From Clostridia bacterium (GTDB lineage Bacteria > Bacillota > Clostridia > Christensenellales > UBA1242), in assembly GCA_022793335.1 (NCBI GenBank), contig JAAWCQ010000004.1, positions 124,001 through 188,000 on the forward strand: a DNA stretch of 64,000 nucleotides. Reading direction: 5' to 3'. The number at the start of each line of letters is the position of its first letter. Position 1 is the first letter of the stretch. The notes under the pieces were generated by a model. That model searched no databases, had not been told where the DNA came from, and worked only from the letters and a program-made list of their open reading frames with translations. Both the position numbers and the translations under genes were made by a program. Positions 19,759 through 28,055 of this stretch are shown one piece after another.

Positions 19759-19787
19759 ATTATAATTATCTTATTTCTTTTAAGCAA
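19759..19787 (-). promoter_or_regulatory. Predicted sigma-A promoter of recJ-relA-hemZ
   Basis: Minus strand: -35 TTGCTT (19782-19787), 17-nt spacer, -10 TATAAT (19759-19764). The 18 nt at 19778-19795 are identical to 301-318 in the tig promoter. Confidence 0.65.
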
Positions 19788-19870
19788 GCAAATTTGATAG
19801 GAAACTGAAAATAAAATCAAAAGCGATAAAGGAAGCAAGCTTTATTACATAAAAAAAATTTGTAATAAAA

Positions 19871-19893
19871 AAGCCAACCTTCAGGTTGGTCTT
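19871..19893 (-). terminator. Intrinsic terminator after the zinc-ribbon gene
   Basis: CCAACC and GGTTGG form the stem around a 4-nt loop, extended by A/T pairs. On the minus strand the hairpin is followed by a run of six T. It lies 4 nt after the end of the dnaG-rpoD-zinc-ribbon cluster. Confidence 0.75.
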
Positions 19894-19896
19894 ATT

Positions 19897-20604
19897 TTAA
19901 TTTTGGTTTTTATATACAATGCGTCTGCAATGTTCACAAGTAATTATCCCATCTTCATTGAGTTTTGTAAGATTTGCAAATGGAAGCTCCATGTGGCATC
20001 CCCCACAAGAATTTCCATTATTTAATGGCACAAGAACAGGAAAAACATTTTCGCCTCTGCGTTTTCTATATGCTTCCATAATCTTTGTTTCAATCGACTT
20101 AGAAAGCTCATCAAGCTTTGCTGCAAGCTCTTGTTTTTGTGTCTCCACCGCTTTGACATCTTCATCATAAGCTTGCTTTCTCTTTGCAAATTCTTCTTTT
20201 GCACTATTAAATGATTTGATAGTTTTATTAAAGTCAGCAAGAATAGCATTCATATTTTCAGCAAGCGCTGTCAAATTTTTCTCCAAGATAACCAAGTTTT
20301 GATTAAGCTTGTCTTTTAAAGCTTTCAATTTTTCAATATCAGCTTTAGGCATATTTTCCAAATCTTTCGACATAAATTCTTGCATTTTATCTTCTTGAAT
20401 TTTTACCTGACCTTTAACCTTTTCAATTTCTTTCAAAAGTTTTCCGGCATTTTCTTCAAGTTTAACAGAACGAGCTTGTGCATTTTTCATATTTTCATGA
20501 AGTTCGTTTGCAGCCTTCTTATTTTGATTATCTCTCAGCCCCTTTTCTATTTTAAACATCTCTCTATCGAGTGCTTGATATTTTAAAATCATATCAACCT
20601 TCAT
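19897..20604 (-). CDS. Coiled-coil protein with C-terminal C4 zinc ribbon
   Basis: 235 residues. Residues 10-185 are almost wholly helical and heptad-like (long Lys/Glu/Leu-rich coiled coil). The C-terminus carries CGGCHMELPF and CEHCRRIVY, a C4 zinc ribbon (Cys200, Cys203, Cys223, Cys226). Proteins of this build (coiled coil plus zf-RING_7 ribbon) are widespread in bacteria and often annotated as possible nucleic-acid-binding proteins; the exact function is unknown. It follows rpoD by 43 nt and ends in a terminator, so it belongs to the dnaG-rpoD operon. Confidence 0.82.
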   Translation of the reverse strand: MKVDMILKYQALDREMFKIEKGLRDNQNKKAANELHENMKNAQARSVKLEENAGKLLKEIEKVKGQVKIQEDKMQEFMSKDLENMPKADIEKLKALKDKLNQNLVILEKNLTALAENMNAILADFNKTIKSFNSAKEEFAKRKQAYDEDVKAVETQKQELAAKLDELSKSIETKIMEAYRKRRGENVFPVLVPLNNGNSCGGCHMELPFANLTKLNEDGIITCEHCRRIVYKNQN

Positions 20605-20647
20605 AATTTTCTCCTTTCATTTCTTAATAATTCGCATTAAACTTCAA

Positions 20648-21703
20648 TTAAATAAAATCTACAAGCTTTTTGCTTCTATTTGGATGCTTTAATTTTCTAA
20701 GCGCCTTAGCTTCTATCTGACGAATACGCTCTCTAGTAACACTAAATTCACGGCCAACCTCTTCCAAAGTCTTACTCTTTCCGTCAATAAGCCCATATCT
20801 TTCACGGATAACCTGTTGTTCTCTTGGTGTAAGTGTATCAATAACTGACAGAAGTTGTTCATGCAACAATTTTTGTGTAGCAATTTCCATTGGACTTTTT
20901 GCAGACTCATCTTCAATAAAGTCACTCATCTTACTGTCTTCCTCTTCACCAATTGGAGTTTCAAGAGAAATTGGGTCAAGCGCACTCTTTTTAATCTCAA
21001 CAACCTTAGCTTCGCTAATTCCCATAGCTTCAGCAACCTCTTCCATGGTCGGTTCCCTTGAAAGTTGTTGAGTAAGCTGTCTTACAGTCCTTGAATATCT
21101 ATTGATAGTTTCTACCATGTGCACAGGAAGTCTTATCGTTCTTGATTGGTCAGCAATGGCACGAGTTATGGCCTGTTTAATCCACCATGTAGCATAAGTT
21201 GAAAAACGGAAACCTTTTGTATAATCAAATTTTTCAACAGCTCTTAAAAGCCCCATGTTTCCCTCTTGAATTAAGTCAAGCAAAGAAAGTGAATTTGTGC
21301 TTGCCCAGCGTTTTGCAATTGAAACTACAAGCCTGAGGTTTGCCTGACACAATCTTGCCTTAGCCTCAGCATTTCCTTCCAAAATCTTCTTTGCAAGCTC
21401 AACCTCTTCTTCAGCTGTAAGAAGTGGCACCTTTCCAATATCTTTAAGATACATTTTTACAGGGTCATCAACTGACATAAACCCAGTAAATTCAAGCTCT
21501 TCATTCTCAATTTCGCTTTCTTCTGTTGATTTCAAAATTTTAATAGAATGACTTTCAATTTTTTTAATAAATTTTTGAATTTCAAGTGCAGAAAGGTCAT
21601 ATTTTAAAAGTCTAAAATAGACTTCTTCTTCATTGATAGACCCCTTCTTAGCCGCAACATCAAAAATCTTTTTCATCTCTAAGTCAACTTTATTATCTGA
21701 CAT
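20648..21703 (-). CDS. rpoD: Housekeeping RNA polymerase sigma factor (sigma A/70)
   Basis: 351 residues, the compact Firmicute size. Region 2 has [37 protein letters not shown], and region 4 has [29 protein letters not shown] short region 1.1-like N-terminus precedes [19 protein letters not shown]. The ATG at 21703 has GGAGGA before it and lies inside the end of dnaG (11 nt overlap). This is the factor expected to read the TTGACA/TATAAT promoters listed here. The dnaG-rpoD order is conserved. Confidence 0.97.
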   Translation of the reverse strand: MSDNKVDLEMKKIFDVAAKKGSINEEEVYFRLLKYDLSALEIQKFIKKIESHSIKILKSTEESEIENEELEFTGFMSVDDPVKMYLKDIGKVPLLTAEEEVELAKKILEGNAEAKARLCQANLRLVVSIAKRWASTNSLSLLDLIQEGNMGLLRAVEKFDYTKGFRFSTYATWWIKQAITRAIADQSRTIRLPVHMVETINRYSRTVRQLTQQLSREPTMEEVAEAMGISEAKVVEIKKSALDPISLETPIGEEEDSKMSDFIEDESAKSPMEIATQKLLHEQLLSVIDTLTPREQQVIRERYGLIDGKSKTLEEVGREFSVTRERIRQIEAKALRKLKHPNRSKKLVDFI

Positions 21704-23492
21704 AAAATTCCTCCAATTTTTTCTCACGCAATGCCTTATTCAAGGCGTTTAATTTTTCAGCAATATTCTTCCGTTCTTCTTTATCGGAAGATGCTTTAAA
21801 TGCTTCTGTAAGCTCTGTTTGTTTTTTCACAAGCTCACCACTTGCAATAAGCCAAACACATTCATCAAAATATCGTTTATCTGCATTTTCATATTCACCA
21901 AAATCAATTCCCAAACAATCTTTCAAAAGCGGAATTTCTTCCACATCAAAATAATCATAATATGACGAAACAGGAATGCCTTTTAGTGCATATTCAATTA
22001 TCTCTGCCTGTCGAGGCAAAAGCTTTTTATAATCTATGTTTTTGTTTACAAATGGCTTCTTAAATATAAGCGAGCCCACTATAAACCTTATAGCCCTAAT
22101 ATTCCCATTTTCCCGTGCAGTTAAAACACTTTCAGCCACTTTTTCTGGTATTTTTTTTATAGTTGGCTTTTTAAGTTTTTCAAGGTCTCTTCGCAGCACA
22201 TCAATAGGTATTGTTGTCAAATCTCGAAGCTTCTCAAGATAAACCTCTTCTTCGCTGTTTGAGTTTAGTTTGCTTATAATTTCGATAGCGCTTTTTGCAA
22301 ATTTTCCCTTTTCATCAGCACGTTGAAGATTATATTTTTTAAGCTCAGTTGCTATCATAAAATCGGTTGTAGGTTGAGCATTATCAATAAGCTTTCTCAA
22401 GGCTTCTACCCCCTGCTGCCTCAAAATTTCATCTGGGTCATGCTTGTCCGGAATAGACGCAACAGTCACATTGAAACCTTCCTCTTTCAAAATATCAATG
22501 CTTCTTAATGTGGCTTTTATTCCCGCCTCATCACCATCAAAACATAATACAACATTATTTGAAAGTTTCTTAAGCTCTTTTGCATTCTCTTTTGTGAGTG
22601 CTGTTCCCATGCAAGCAACAGTTGATTTAAAACCAGCCCTGTGCATTGCCATAACATCTATTTGGCCTTCAACAATAATAATTCTATCAAGCCCACTTTT
22701 TTGCTTCAAAGCTTTGACAAGATTTATTCCAAAAACAACTCTGCCCTTCTGAAATACAATGGTCTCTGCTGTATTTTTATATTTCGCGTAATCAGTCTTT
22801 TCAAGCACTCTAGCACTGAAACCGACACACTCATTGAAGGAGTTGAAAATTGGAAATACAAGCCTTTCTGCCATTACATCATAATAGTGATCTCCCTTTG
22901 CCTGATTATCACTTGTTTCTTTTTTCTGCGCAACTCCTGCATCAAGCATTTCCTTATATGTAAATCCCTGTCGTCTTAAAAATTCTATAAGCTCGCTCCA
23001 ACCAAGCGAATATCCAATTTTAAAGTCTTCCAGCTCATGTCGCGTAAACCCACGCTGTTTGAGATATTCTTGAGCCTTCTTTGCCTGAGGAAGAAAGAGA
23101 TTTTCTTGATAATGTTTATAAGTTACATCTAAAAGCTTTAAAACTCTTTCTTTAAGCTGTTTCCGTTCTTTTACTTCAGCATCCCCAGTAAACTGAGGCA
23201 CCTCCATATTGGCATTCTTAGCAAGCAATTCAACAGCCTCTGAGAAATCGCAAGACTCGTATTTCTGAACAAAAGAAATCACATCTCCACTTTCTTTGCA
23301 TCCAAAGCAATAAAAGAAGCCTTCATCTTCACTAACAGTAAAAGACGGAGTTTTTTCATTGTGAAATGGACAACAAGCCCAATATTTCCCGCCTTTTTTA
23401 TCAAGATGAACATATTTCCCAATAATAGATACAATATTATTCTTTTGTTTTAATTCATATAAAAAATCTGTTTGATAACCTTTATTTTGCAC
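21693..23492 (-). CDS. dnaG: DNA primase
   Basis: 599 residues. The N-terminal zinc domain has Cys41, His44, Cys62 and Cys65 ([11 protein letters not shown] and FYCFGC). The TOPRIM core contains [14 protein letters not shown] and [13 protein letters not shown]-terminal DnaB-interacting region follows. It makes RNA primers at the replication fork. The start is a GTG with AAGGGA 9 nt upstream. The last 11 nt overlap rpoD, which suggests coupled translation. Confidence 0.96.
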   Translation of the reverse strand: MQNKGYQTDFLYELKQKNNIVSIIGKYVHLDKKGGKYWACCPFHNEKTPSFTVSEDEGFFYCFGCKESGDVISFVQKYESCDFSEAVELLAKNANMEVPQFTGDAEVKERKQLKERVLKLLDVTYKHYQENLFLPQAKKAQEYLKQRGFTRHELEDFKIGYSLGWSELIEFLRRQGFTYKEMLDAGVAQKKETSDNQAKGDHYYDVMAERLVFPIFNSFNECVGFSARVLEKTDYAKYKNTAETIVFQKGRVVFGINLVKALKQKSGLDRIIIVEGQIDVMAMHRAGFKSTVACMGTALTKENAKELKKLSNNVVLCFDGDEAGIKATLRSIDILKEEGFNVTVASIPDKHDPDEILRQQGVEALRKLIDNAQPTTDFMIATELKKYNLQRADEKGKFAKSAIEIISKLNSNSEEEVYLEKLRDLTTIPIDVLRRDLEKLKKPTIKKIPEKVAESVLTARENGNIRAIRFIVGSLIFKKPFVNKNIDYKKLLPRQAEIIEYALKGIPVSSYYDYFDVEEIPLLKDCLGIDFGEYENADKRYFDECVWLIASGELVKKQTELTEAFKASSDKEERKNIAEKLNALNKALREKKLEEFYVR

Positions 23493-23680
23493 CTAAAAAT
23501 ATCCCTTGTAAATAATATACTATAAAAAATCAAAAATTCCTTTTTATTATTTAAAAATAATTAAAAATGTTTTTTAAAGGACAAAATCAAACAAATTTTT
23601 ATAATAATTTATCTCGAAAACATATACGCTTTTAATGACTTTGATTAAATTAAACAATATAAATACTTGCTTTTTAATTA

Positions 23681-24340
23681 TCAAATTAAATTCCCATGAA
23701 AATAGATTTCTGGCACCTTGCCTACAATTACACTTTCGCACAACATTACTTCAAGCTCGGTTTTAAAATTTTGAGTTTTTGCTGGCAAAATCATGCCTAT
23801 CCCTGCATTCACTACAAAATATAATTGATGAAGTGTTTGATTTATTCCAGCTGAAATAAAGCGTGAATTGATTTTTGTATTCACTGTTCCGATGGGTACT
23901 AGATTGATTGAAACATTTGAGCCAATTCCATACAAAAAAGGTATGCCAGTAAATGTACCCAATGATATTTCAATTTTTTCATTGTTTATATTATTAAACT
24001 TATCTTGCACACCTTTTGTAATTTTCCTAACCAAAATATTCATTTCGATTGTGTTTATCTCAATCAAGTCTACTATATTGCTGTCAGAATACTTTACAAT
24101 TGCTAAATCACTGTACGAAACACCTTCTTCAAGCAAAGTATCCCCAACAACTTCGCTTATTGCTGAAGTGGCAATTGAACGAACGCGCTCTTCACTTAAA
24201 CTTGCAATGATAGGACAAACAACTTTGTAATAATAAAAAATAAAAACTCCTATAATTGCAAGAAACACAAAAATGGCCACCCTAAATTTCCTTTTGGCTG
24301 ACCACTTAACTTTTGTTCTTTTTTGCTTAACACAATTCAC
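23681..24340 (-). CDS. yunB: Sporulation protein YunB
   Basis: 219 residues. One N-terminal transmembrane helix (about 20-42) leads to an extracytoplasmic domain with SEERVRSIATSAISEVVGD, NILVRKITKGVQDKFN and GIGSNVSINLVPIGTVNTKINS, the pattern of the YunB family. In Bacillus yunB is a sigma-E regulon gene needed for proper sporulation; its biochemical role is not known. Position next to the spoVA genes agrees. It has no clear sigma-E promoter that I could defend by eye. Confidence 0.85.
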   Translation of the reverse strand: MNCVKQKRTKVKWSAKRKFRVAIFVFLAIIGVFIFYYYKVVCPIIASLSEERVRSIATSAISEVVGDTLLEEGVSYSDLAIVKYSDSNIVDLIEINTIEMNILVRKITKGVQDKFNNINNEKIEISLGTFTGIPFLYGIGSNVSINLVPIGTVNTKINSRFISAGINQTLHQLYFVVNAGIGMILPAKTQNFKTELEVMLCESVIVGKVPEIYFHGNLI

Positions 24341-24436
24341 ACAATATATATATGCTTTATGTTTAAAAAAATTGACAAAATCAACATATTGTGCTTTATA
24401 TGCAAGACATAATACAATATATTAAGGTATTATGCA

Positions 24437-24793
24437 CTAATTTTTTGTTTTTGATTTAAATATCAATGCAAAAATAAATGCAAATATTACGGCTGCCGCG
24501 ATACCTCCTGCCGTAGCTTCAAGACCTCCAGTAAATGCACCAATCAATCCTTTTGCTTTAACAGCACCTATCGCACCCTTTGCTAATGATGCACCAAAAC
24601 CAATAATTGGGACATTTATACCTGCCCTTGCAAATGCCGAAATAGGCTGAAAAATTCCAAAAGCTTCAAGCGCAACACCAATCAATACAAAAGTGACTAA
24701 TATTCGAGCAGAGGTTATATTCGTATAAATAATAAGCATTTGACCAATCATACAAATAAATCCGCCTATTAAAAACACCCATAAATAATACAT
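24437..24793 (-). CDS. spoVAE: Stage V sporulation protein AE
   Basis: 118 residues, four hydrophobic segments. FLIGGFICMIGQMLI, FVLIGVALEAFGIFQPI and GFGASLAKGAIGAVKAKGLIGAFTGG match SpoVAE. It is a membrane component of the channel that moves calcium-dipicolinate into the developing spore and out again at germination. It starts directly at the spoVAD stop (24794), so the two are coupled. Confidence 0.93.
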   Translation of the reverse strand: MYYLWVFLIGGFICMIGQMLIIYTNITSARILVTFVLIGVALEAFGIFQPISAFARAGINVPIIGFGASLAKGAIGAVKAKGLIGAFTGGLEATAGGIAAAVIFAFIFALIFKSKTKN

Positions 24794-26110
24794 TTATTCA
24801 TCCCCCTCCATTTTATTTTTGCCAAGCTTAGAATTTCTCTTTTTAGGCACAACCTTCGCCTTTTCTTTTGTTTTTACTTGCTCATTATCATCTTCATCCT
24901 TAGCCAAAATATCAGTTTTTGCTTTATTTGATTTTGACTGATTGCAAATTTCCTCCCCTTCTTCTGAATATGTCAAGTTTGCTGCAAATGCATCAGCTTG
25001 ATTTTCTTCTTCATTATCTTTCGCTTTATCATCTTTTTTTACTTCATTATCTTTATTTTGTTGCCCATCAGAAACCTTTACACTTTTATAATTTTTGGGC
25101 TTTTCTTCATTTATATCATTTTCAATTACTATAGCATGACAAACACCAGGAATTGTCTCTCCTTGCTGAGCTGCTGTAGTTGACATTAACGCTCCTGTTG
25201 GCATAAACAACACCTTTCTCAGCTCCCCTTTTCTAAGTTTGCTTATTATGAAAGAATTTAACACTGTTGCACTGCAACCACAACCACTTCCACCAGACAG
25301 CGTATTCTGATTTCTCGTAAAATACATTTGACCACAATCATTATAATTAAGCCCGAGCTTTATATCATTGTGTTCCATAAGGTCAATTAAAATTTCACTG
25401 CCAAGTTTTCCAAGGTCACCTGTAACAATCAAATCATAATCATCAGGAGTTGTGCCTGCGTCTCTAAAGTGAGCAAGCATGGTATCCATAGCCGATGGAG
25501 CCATTGCAGCCCCCATATCATTGACATCACTGACGCCATAATCAATTACCTTCCCAAAGGTAGCCATAGAAATTCTAGGCCCTTTTCCAGTCGATGACAA
25601 AACGGTCGCACCCGCACCCGTGACTGTCCATTGCGATGTTGGTGGACGCTGATTTCCAAGCTCCAGCGGAAATCTAAATTGACGCTCTGCCGTTGAAAAG
25701 TGTGAGCCCGTTGTACAGACAATCTTTTGAAAATGACCAGAATCTATAAAAGAAGCTCCTATAGCCAAGCTTTCAGCCATAGTAGAACAAGCACCAAACA
25801 AGCCTAAAAATGAAACATCAAAGTTTCTTGCGGCATAGGAAGATGAAATAATTTGATTTAAAAGATCACCTGATAAAATAAGTTGAATATCCTTTGGCTT
25901 AAGCTTTGCATCTTCAATTGCACCAACAATTGCACTTTCAAGCATTTTCTTTTCAGCCTTTTCGTATGAATCTTCTCCAAAGCAATCATCTTTCATGACA
26001 TAATTAAAGTAAGGGCCAAAATTTCCTTTACCTTCTTTTGGTCCCACAATAGAATAACTGCCAATAATAACTGGTTTCTTTTTAAACACAACCGTTTGAC
26101 TTTTTTCCAT
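24794..26110 (-). CDS. spoVAD: Stage V sporulation protein AD with a long charged C-terminal tail
   Basis: 438 residues against about 338 in Bacillus. Residues 1-330 follow SpoVAD, a thiolase/KAS-fold protein that binds dipicolinic acid: GSYSIVGPKEGKGNFGPYF, FGACSTMAESLAIGASF and CGCSATVLNSFI. From about residue 335 on, roughly 100 residues of Lys, Glu, Asp and Asn-rich sequence have no counterpart in the Bacillus protein. The tail stays in frame to a normal stop. It sits between spoVAC and spoVAE in the standard order. Confidence 0.94.
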   Translation of the reverse strand: MEKSQTVVFKKKPVIIGSYSIVGPKEGKGNFGPYFNYVMKDDCFGEDSYEKAEKKMLESAIVGAIEDAKLKPKDIQLILSGDLLNQIISSSYAARNFDVSFLGLFGACSTMAESLAIGASFIDSGHFQKIVCTTGSHFSTAERQFRFPLELGNQRPPTSQWTVTGAGATVLSSTGKGPRISMATFGKVIDYGVSDVNDMGAAMAPSAMDTMLAHFRDAGTTPDDYDLIVTGDLGKLGSEILIDLMEHNDIKLGLNYNDCGQMYFTRNQNTLSGGSGCGCSATVLNSFIISKLRKGELRKVLFMPTGALMSTTAAQQGETIPGVCHAIVIENDINEEKPKNYKSVKVSDGQQNKDNEVKKDDKAKDNEEENQADAFAANLTYSEEGEEICNQSKSNKAKTDILAKDEDDNEQVKTKEKAKVVPKKRNSKLGKNKMEGDE

Positions 26111-26129
26111 ATCATCCTCTCTCTAAATT

Positions 26130-26576
26130 CTAAATAAACAAATAGATTAAGCCTACCACAATGCTTGACACCACTCCAACTACAATTACAGGGCCAGCAA
26201 TGGTAAACATCTTCACGCAGATTCCATAAATAATGCCTTCATGCTTAAATTCAAGAGCCGGCGAAGTAATCGAGTTTGAAAAACCAGTTATCGGCACAAT
26301 CGAGCCTCCACCAGCAAACTTACCAATCTTGTCATAAACGCCAATACCTGTCAAAAATGATGCAATAAAAATAAGCACGATAAGCGTGTATGCCCATGCC
26401 GTTTGTTCAGCCATATTTGGAAACCATAACATAATTAAATCGTTTATCCCTTGACCTATACAGCAAATTATTCCACCAACTAAAAAAGAATTAAATAAAC
26501 TTGGCCAAGGCCTAGTTTTTGGTATTTTAGCTTTTACATATTTATTATAAGCTTCATTTCGTTTCTTATCGTCCAT
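26130..26576 (-). CDS. spoVAC: Stage V sporulation protein AC
   Basis: 148 residues. After a basic N-terminus (MDDKKRNEAYNKYVKAKIPKT, trimmed here) come hydrophobic segments with FLVGGIICCIGQGIND, FLTGIGVYDKIGKFAGGGSIVPITGFSNS and FTIAGPVIVVGVVSS, all typical of SpoVAC, the mechanosensitive-type channel subunit of the spore dipicolinate transporter. The ATG at 26576 has AGGAGAG before it; a longer in-frame start has no such site. First gene of the spoVACDE cluster. Confidence 0.94.
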   Translation of the reverse strand: MDDKKRNEAYNKYVKAKIPKTRPWPSLFNSFLVGGIICCIGQGINDLIMLWFPNMAEQTAWAYTLIVLIFIASFLTGIGVYDKIGKFAGGGSIVPITGFSNSITSPALEFKHEGIIYGICVKMFTIAGPVIVVGVVSSIVVGLIYLFI

Positions 26577-26667
26577 AATACTCTCCTGCAATATTATTGA
26601 CAAGAAATTTATTTGATAAACCTTTTATGAATAAAAACATCTGCTTTTCACACACTAAATTTGATAT

Positions 26668-26683
26668 TTTAGTTTATACTAAA
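26668..26683. promoter_or_regulatory. Near-perfect 16-bp inverted repeat upstream of the lipoprotein gene
   Basis: TTTAGT and ACTAAA arms flank a 4-bp centre, 23 bp before the lipoprotein ATG and in the divergent region to spoVAC. It overlaps a possible -10 (TATACT). Could be an operator; no regulator is identified. Confidence 0.35.
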
Positions 26684-26705
26684 TGATTTTATATATGGAG
26701 GGTTT

Positions 26706-28007
26706 ATGAAAAAACTGGCAATTGCATTTTTGTTGTTATTATCTTCAATTACTATGGTTGGATGCTCAAATAAAAGCACAAAAGCGCTCTCTGCTTTTGA
26801 AAACCAGCTCGATTATGTGGAAGAAATTGTTGGCTCAACAAATTCAAGTGAGGTTTCAGAAGTAAGCCCTTCAGTCATATATTCAAGCCAAATGTCAAGA
26901 CATGCCATCCAAGACAACCAAGCCGTCGCTTACAACAACCTTACACGCGAAGAAGAAATAAGAGCGCAGGTATTAGCGTTAAGCGCATATCTTAAATCTT
27001 TTTCATGTGATAAGCTTAAACTCAACAAATCGCAGTCTCAAGCTTTAAACAACCTTTCAAATAATATAAAAAAATATACCTCACAACTTAAAAATACAAA
27101 AAGTGAAGTTAAATCACAAGTAACAAGCATTAAAAAAGGTCTGAAAAATAATAAAACATCTACAGAAGCAATTAAATCTTCCTACACCACTCTAAACAAC
27201 AGCATGAATGAACGCTATGTCTGCCTTTGCAATATTTTCAACAATCTAGAGCAAGCATACATTATAGTTTATAAAGACTGCGAAAATATAAAATCGCAGC
27301 CATCAAATCAAACACAAATAGAAAAAGACAGCGCTCAAACTGATGAAAATAAAATAAACAAAGCTCAAGATAACATAAACACAGAGAAAGAAAACAAGAC
27401 CTTTAAGAAAAATATTGACAGTTATAATTTTGATAGACCTATAAAAGAAAATAAGCAAAATAATCAATATAACAACTATTATCAATATCCTGTGCAAAAC
27501 AGATTGCCTTACAACATGCAAAATCTACCTTATGGCCAAACGGCTTCCCCTGCACCTTATTATCCAAACGGATATGGTTATTCACCATATAATATGTATG
27601 GTTATGGAAACAACTATTTCAACGGCATGTATGGTTATAATGGCTTATATAATAACCAATTTAACCCATCACGAAACACCGACACTTTCTATTCTTTAAA
27701 TAGAAATATTGACACTTACAGATTTAATCCCAACATAGCTGCTGGGAATATGCAAAATAATGCTCCATTTATAAACAACCAATTCAATCAAAATTCTTCT
27801 GCTATACAAAATACAGAAACTGAAACAGAGACAACACAGACAGAACAAAGTCAAGATGAATCAAAAACAACGCCTATTATAAAAAATGACTGCACAAACG
27901 ACTGCCTTAACTTAACTCAAGACCACGAAAATAATATCTTAACAAAAGACAATTTTATAAATGAAAAATTAAATCAAAATGTAGAATGTGATAAAGAAAT
28001 TTGTTGA
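26706..28007 (+). CDS. Tyr/Asn-rich lipoprotein, possible spore envelope protein
   Basis: 433 residues. A lipoprotein signal peptide ends in the lipobox MVGCSNK (Cys20). Residues 70-190 are helical with Lys/Asn/Ser-rich coiled-coil character. Residues 254-316 are very rich in Tyr, Asn, Gly and Pro. The short motif N-(I/T)-D-(S/T)-(Y/F) occurs at about 236, 324 and 334. The end has four cysteines (396, 400, 428, 433). Composition is reminiscent of spore coat/exosporium proteins, and it is divergent from spoVAC, but no family is recognised. ATG follows GGAGGG. Confidence 0.7.
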   Translation: MKKLAIAFLLLLSSITMVGCSNKSTKALSAFENQLDYVEEIVGSTNSSEVSEVSPSVIYSSQMSRHAIQDNQAVAYNNLTREEEIRAQVLALSAYLKSFSCDKLKLNKSQSQALNNLSNNIKKYTSQLKNTKSEVKSQVTSIKKGLKNNKTSTEAIKSSYTTLNNSMNERYVCLCNIFNNLEQAYIIVYKDCENIKSQPSNQTQIEKDSAQTDENKINKAQDNINTEKENKTFKKNIDSYNFDRPIKENKQNNQYNNYYQYPVQNRLPYNMQNLPYGQTASPAPYYPNGYGYSPYNMYGYGNNYFNGMYGYNGLYNNQFNPSRNTDTFYSLNRNIDTYRFNPNIAAGNMQNNAPFINNQFNQNSSAIQNTETETETTQTEQSQDESKTTPIIKNDCTNDCLNLTQDHENNILTKDNFINEKLNQNVECDKEIC

Positions 28008-28021
28008 TAAATTGAAAATAA

Positions 28022-28051
28022 AAAAAATCCTATTAAACAATAGGATTTTTT
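28022..28051. terminator. Bidirectional intrinsic terminator
   Basis: A perfect 13-bp stem (AAAAAATCCTATT with its complement) around a 4-nt loop, T-rich in both directions, between the convergent lipoprotein and GT80-like genes. Confidence 0.85.
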
Positions 28052-28055
28052 ATTA

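Noticed and set aside
26577..26667. Sigma-G promoter upstream of spoVAC
   Set aside because: CATAAAA with TGAAAA upstream is suggestive, but the spacing of 15 is too short for the consensus.
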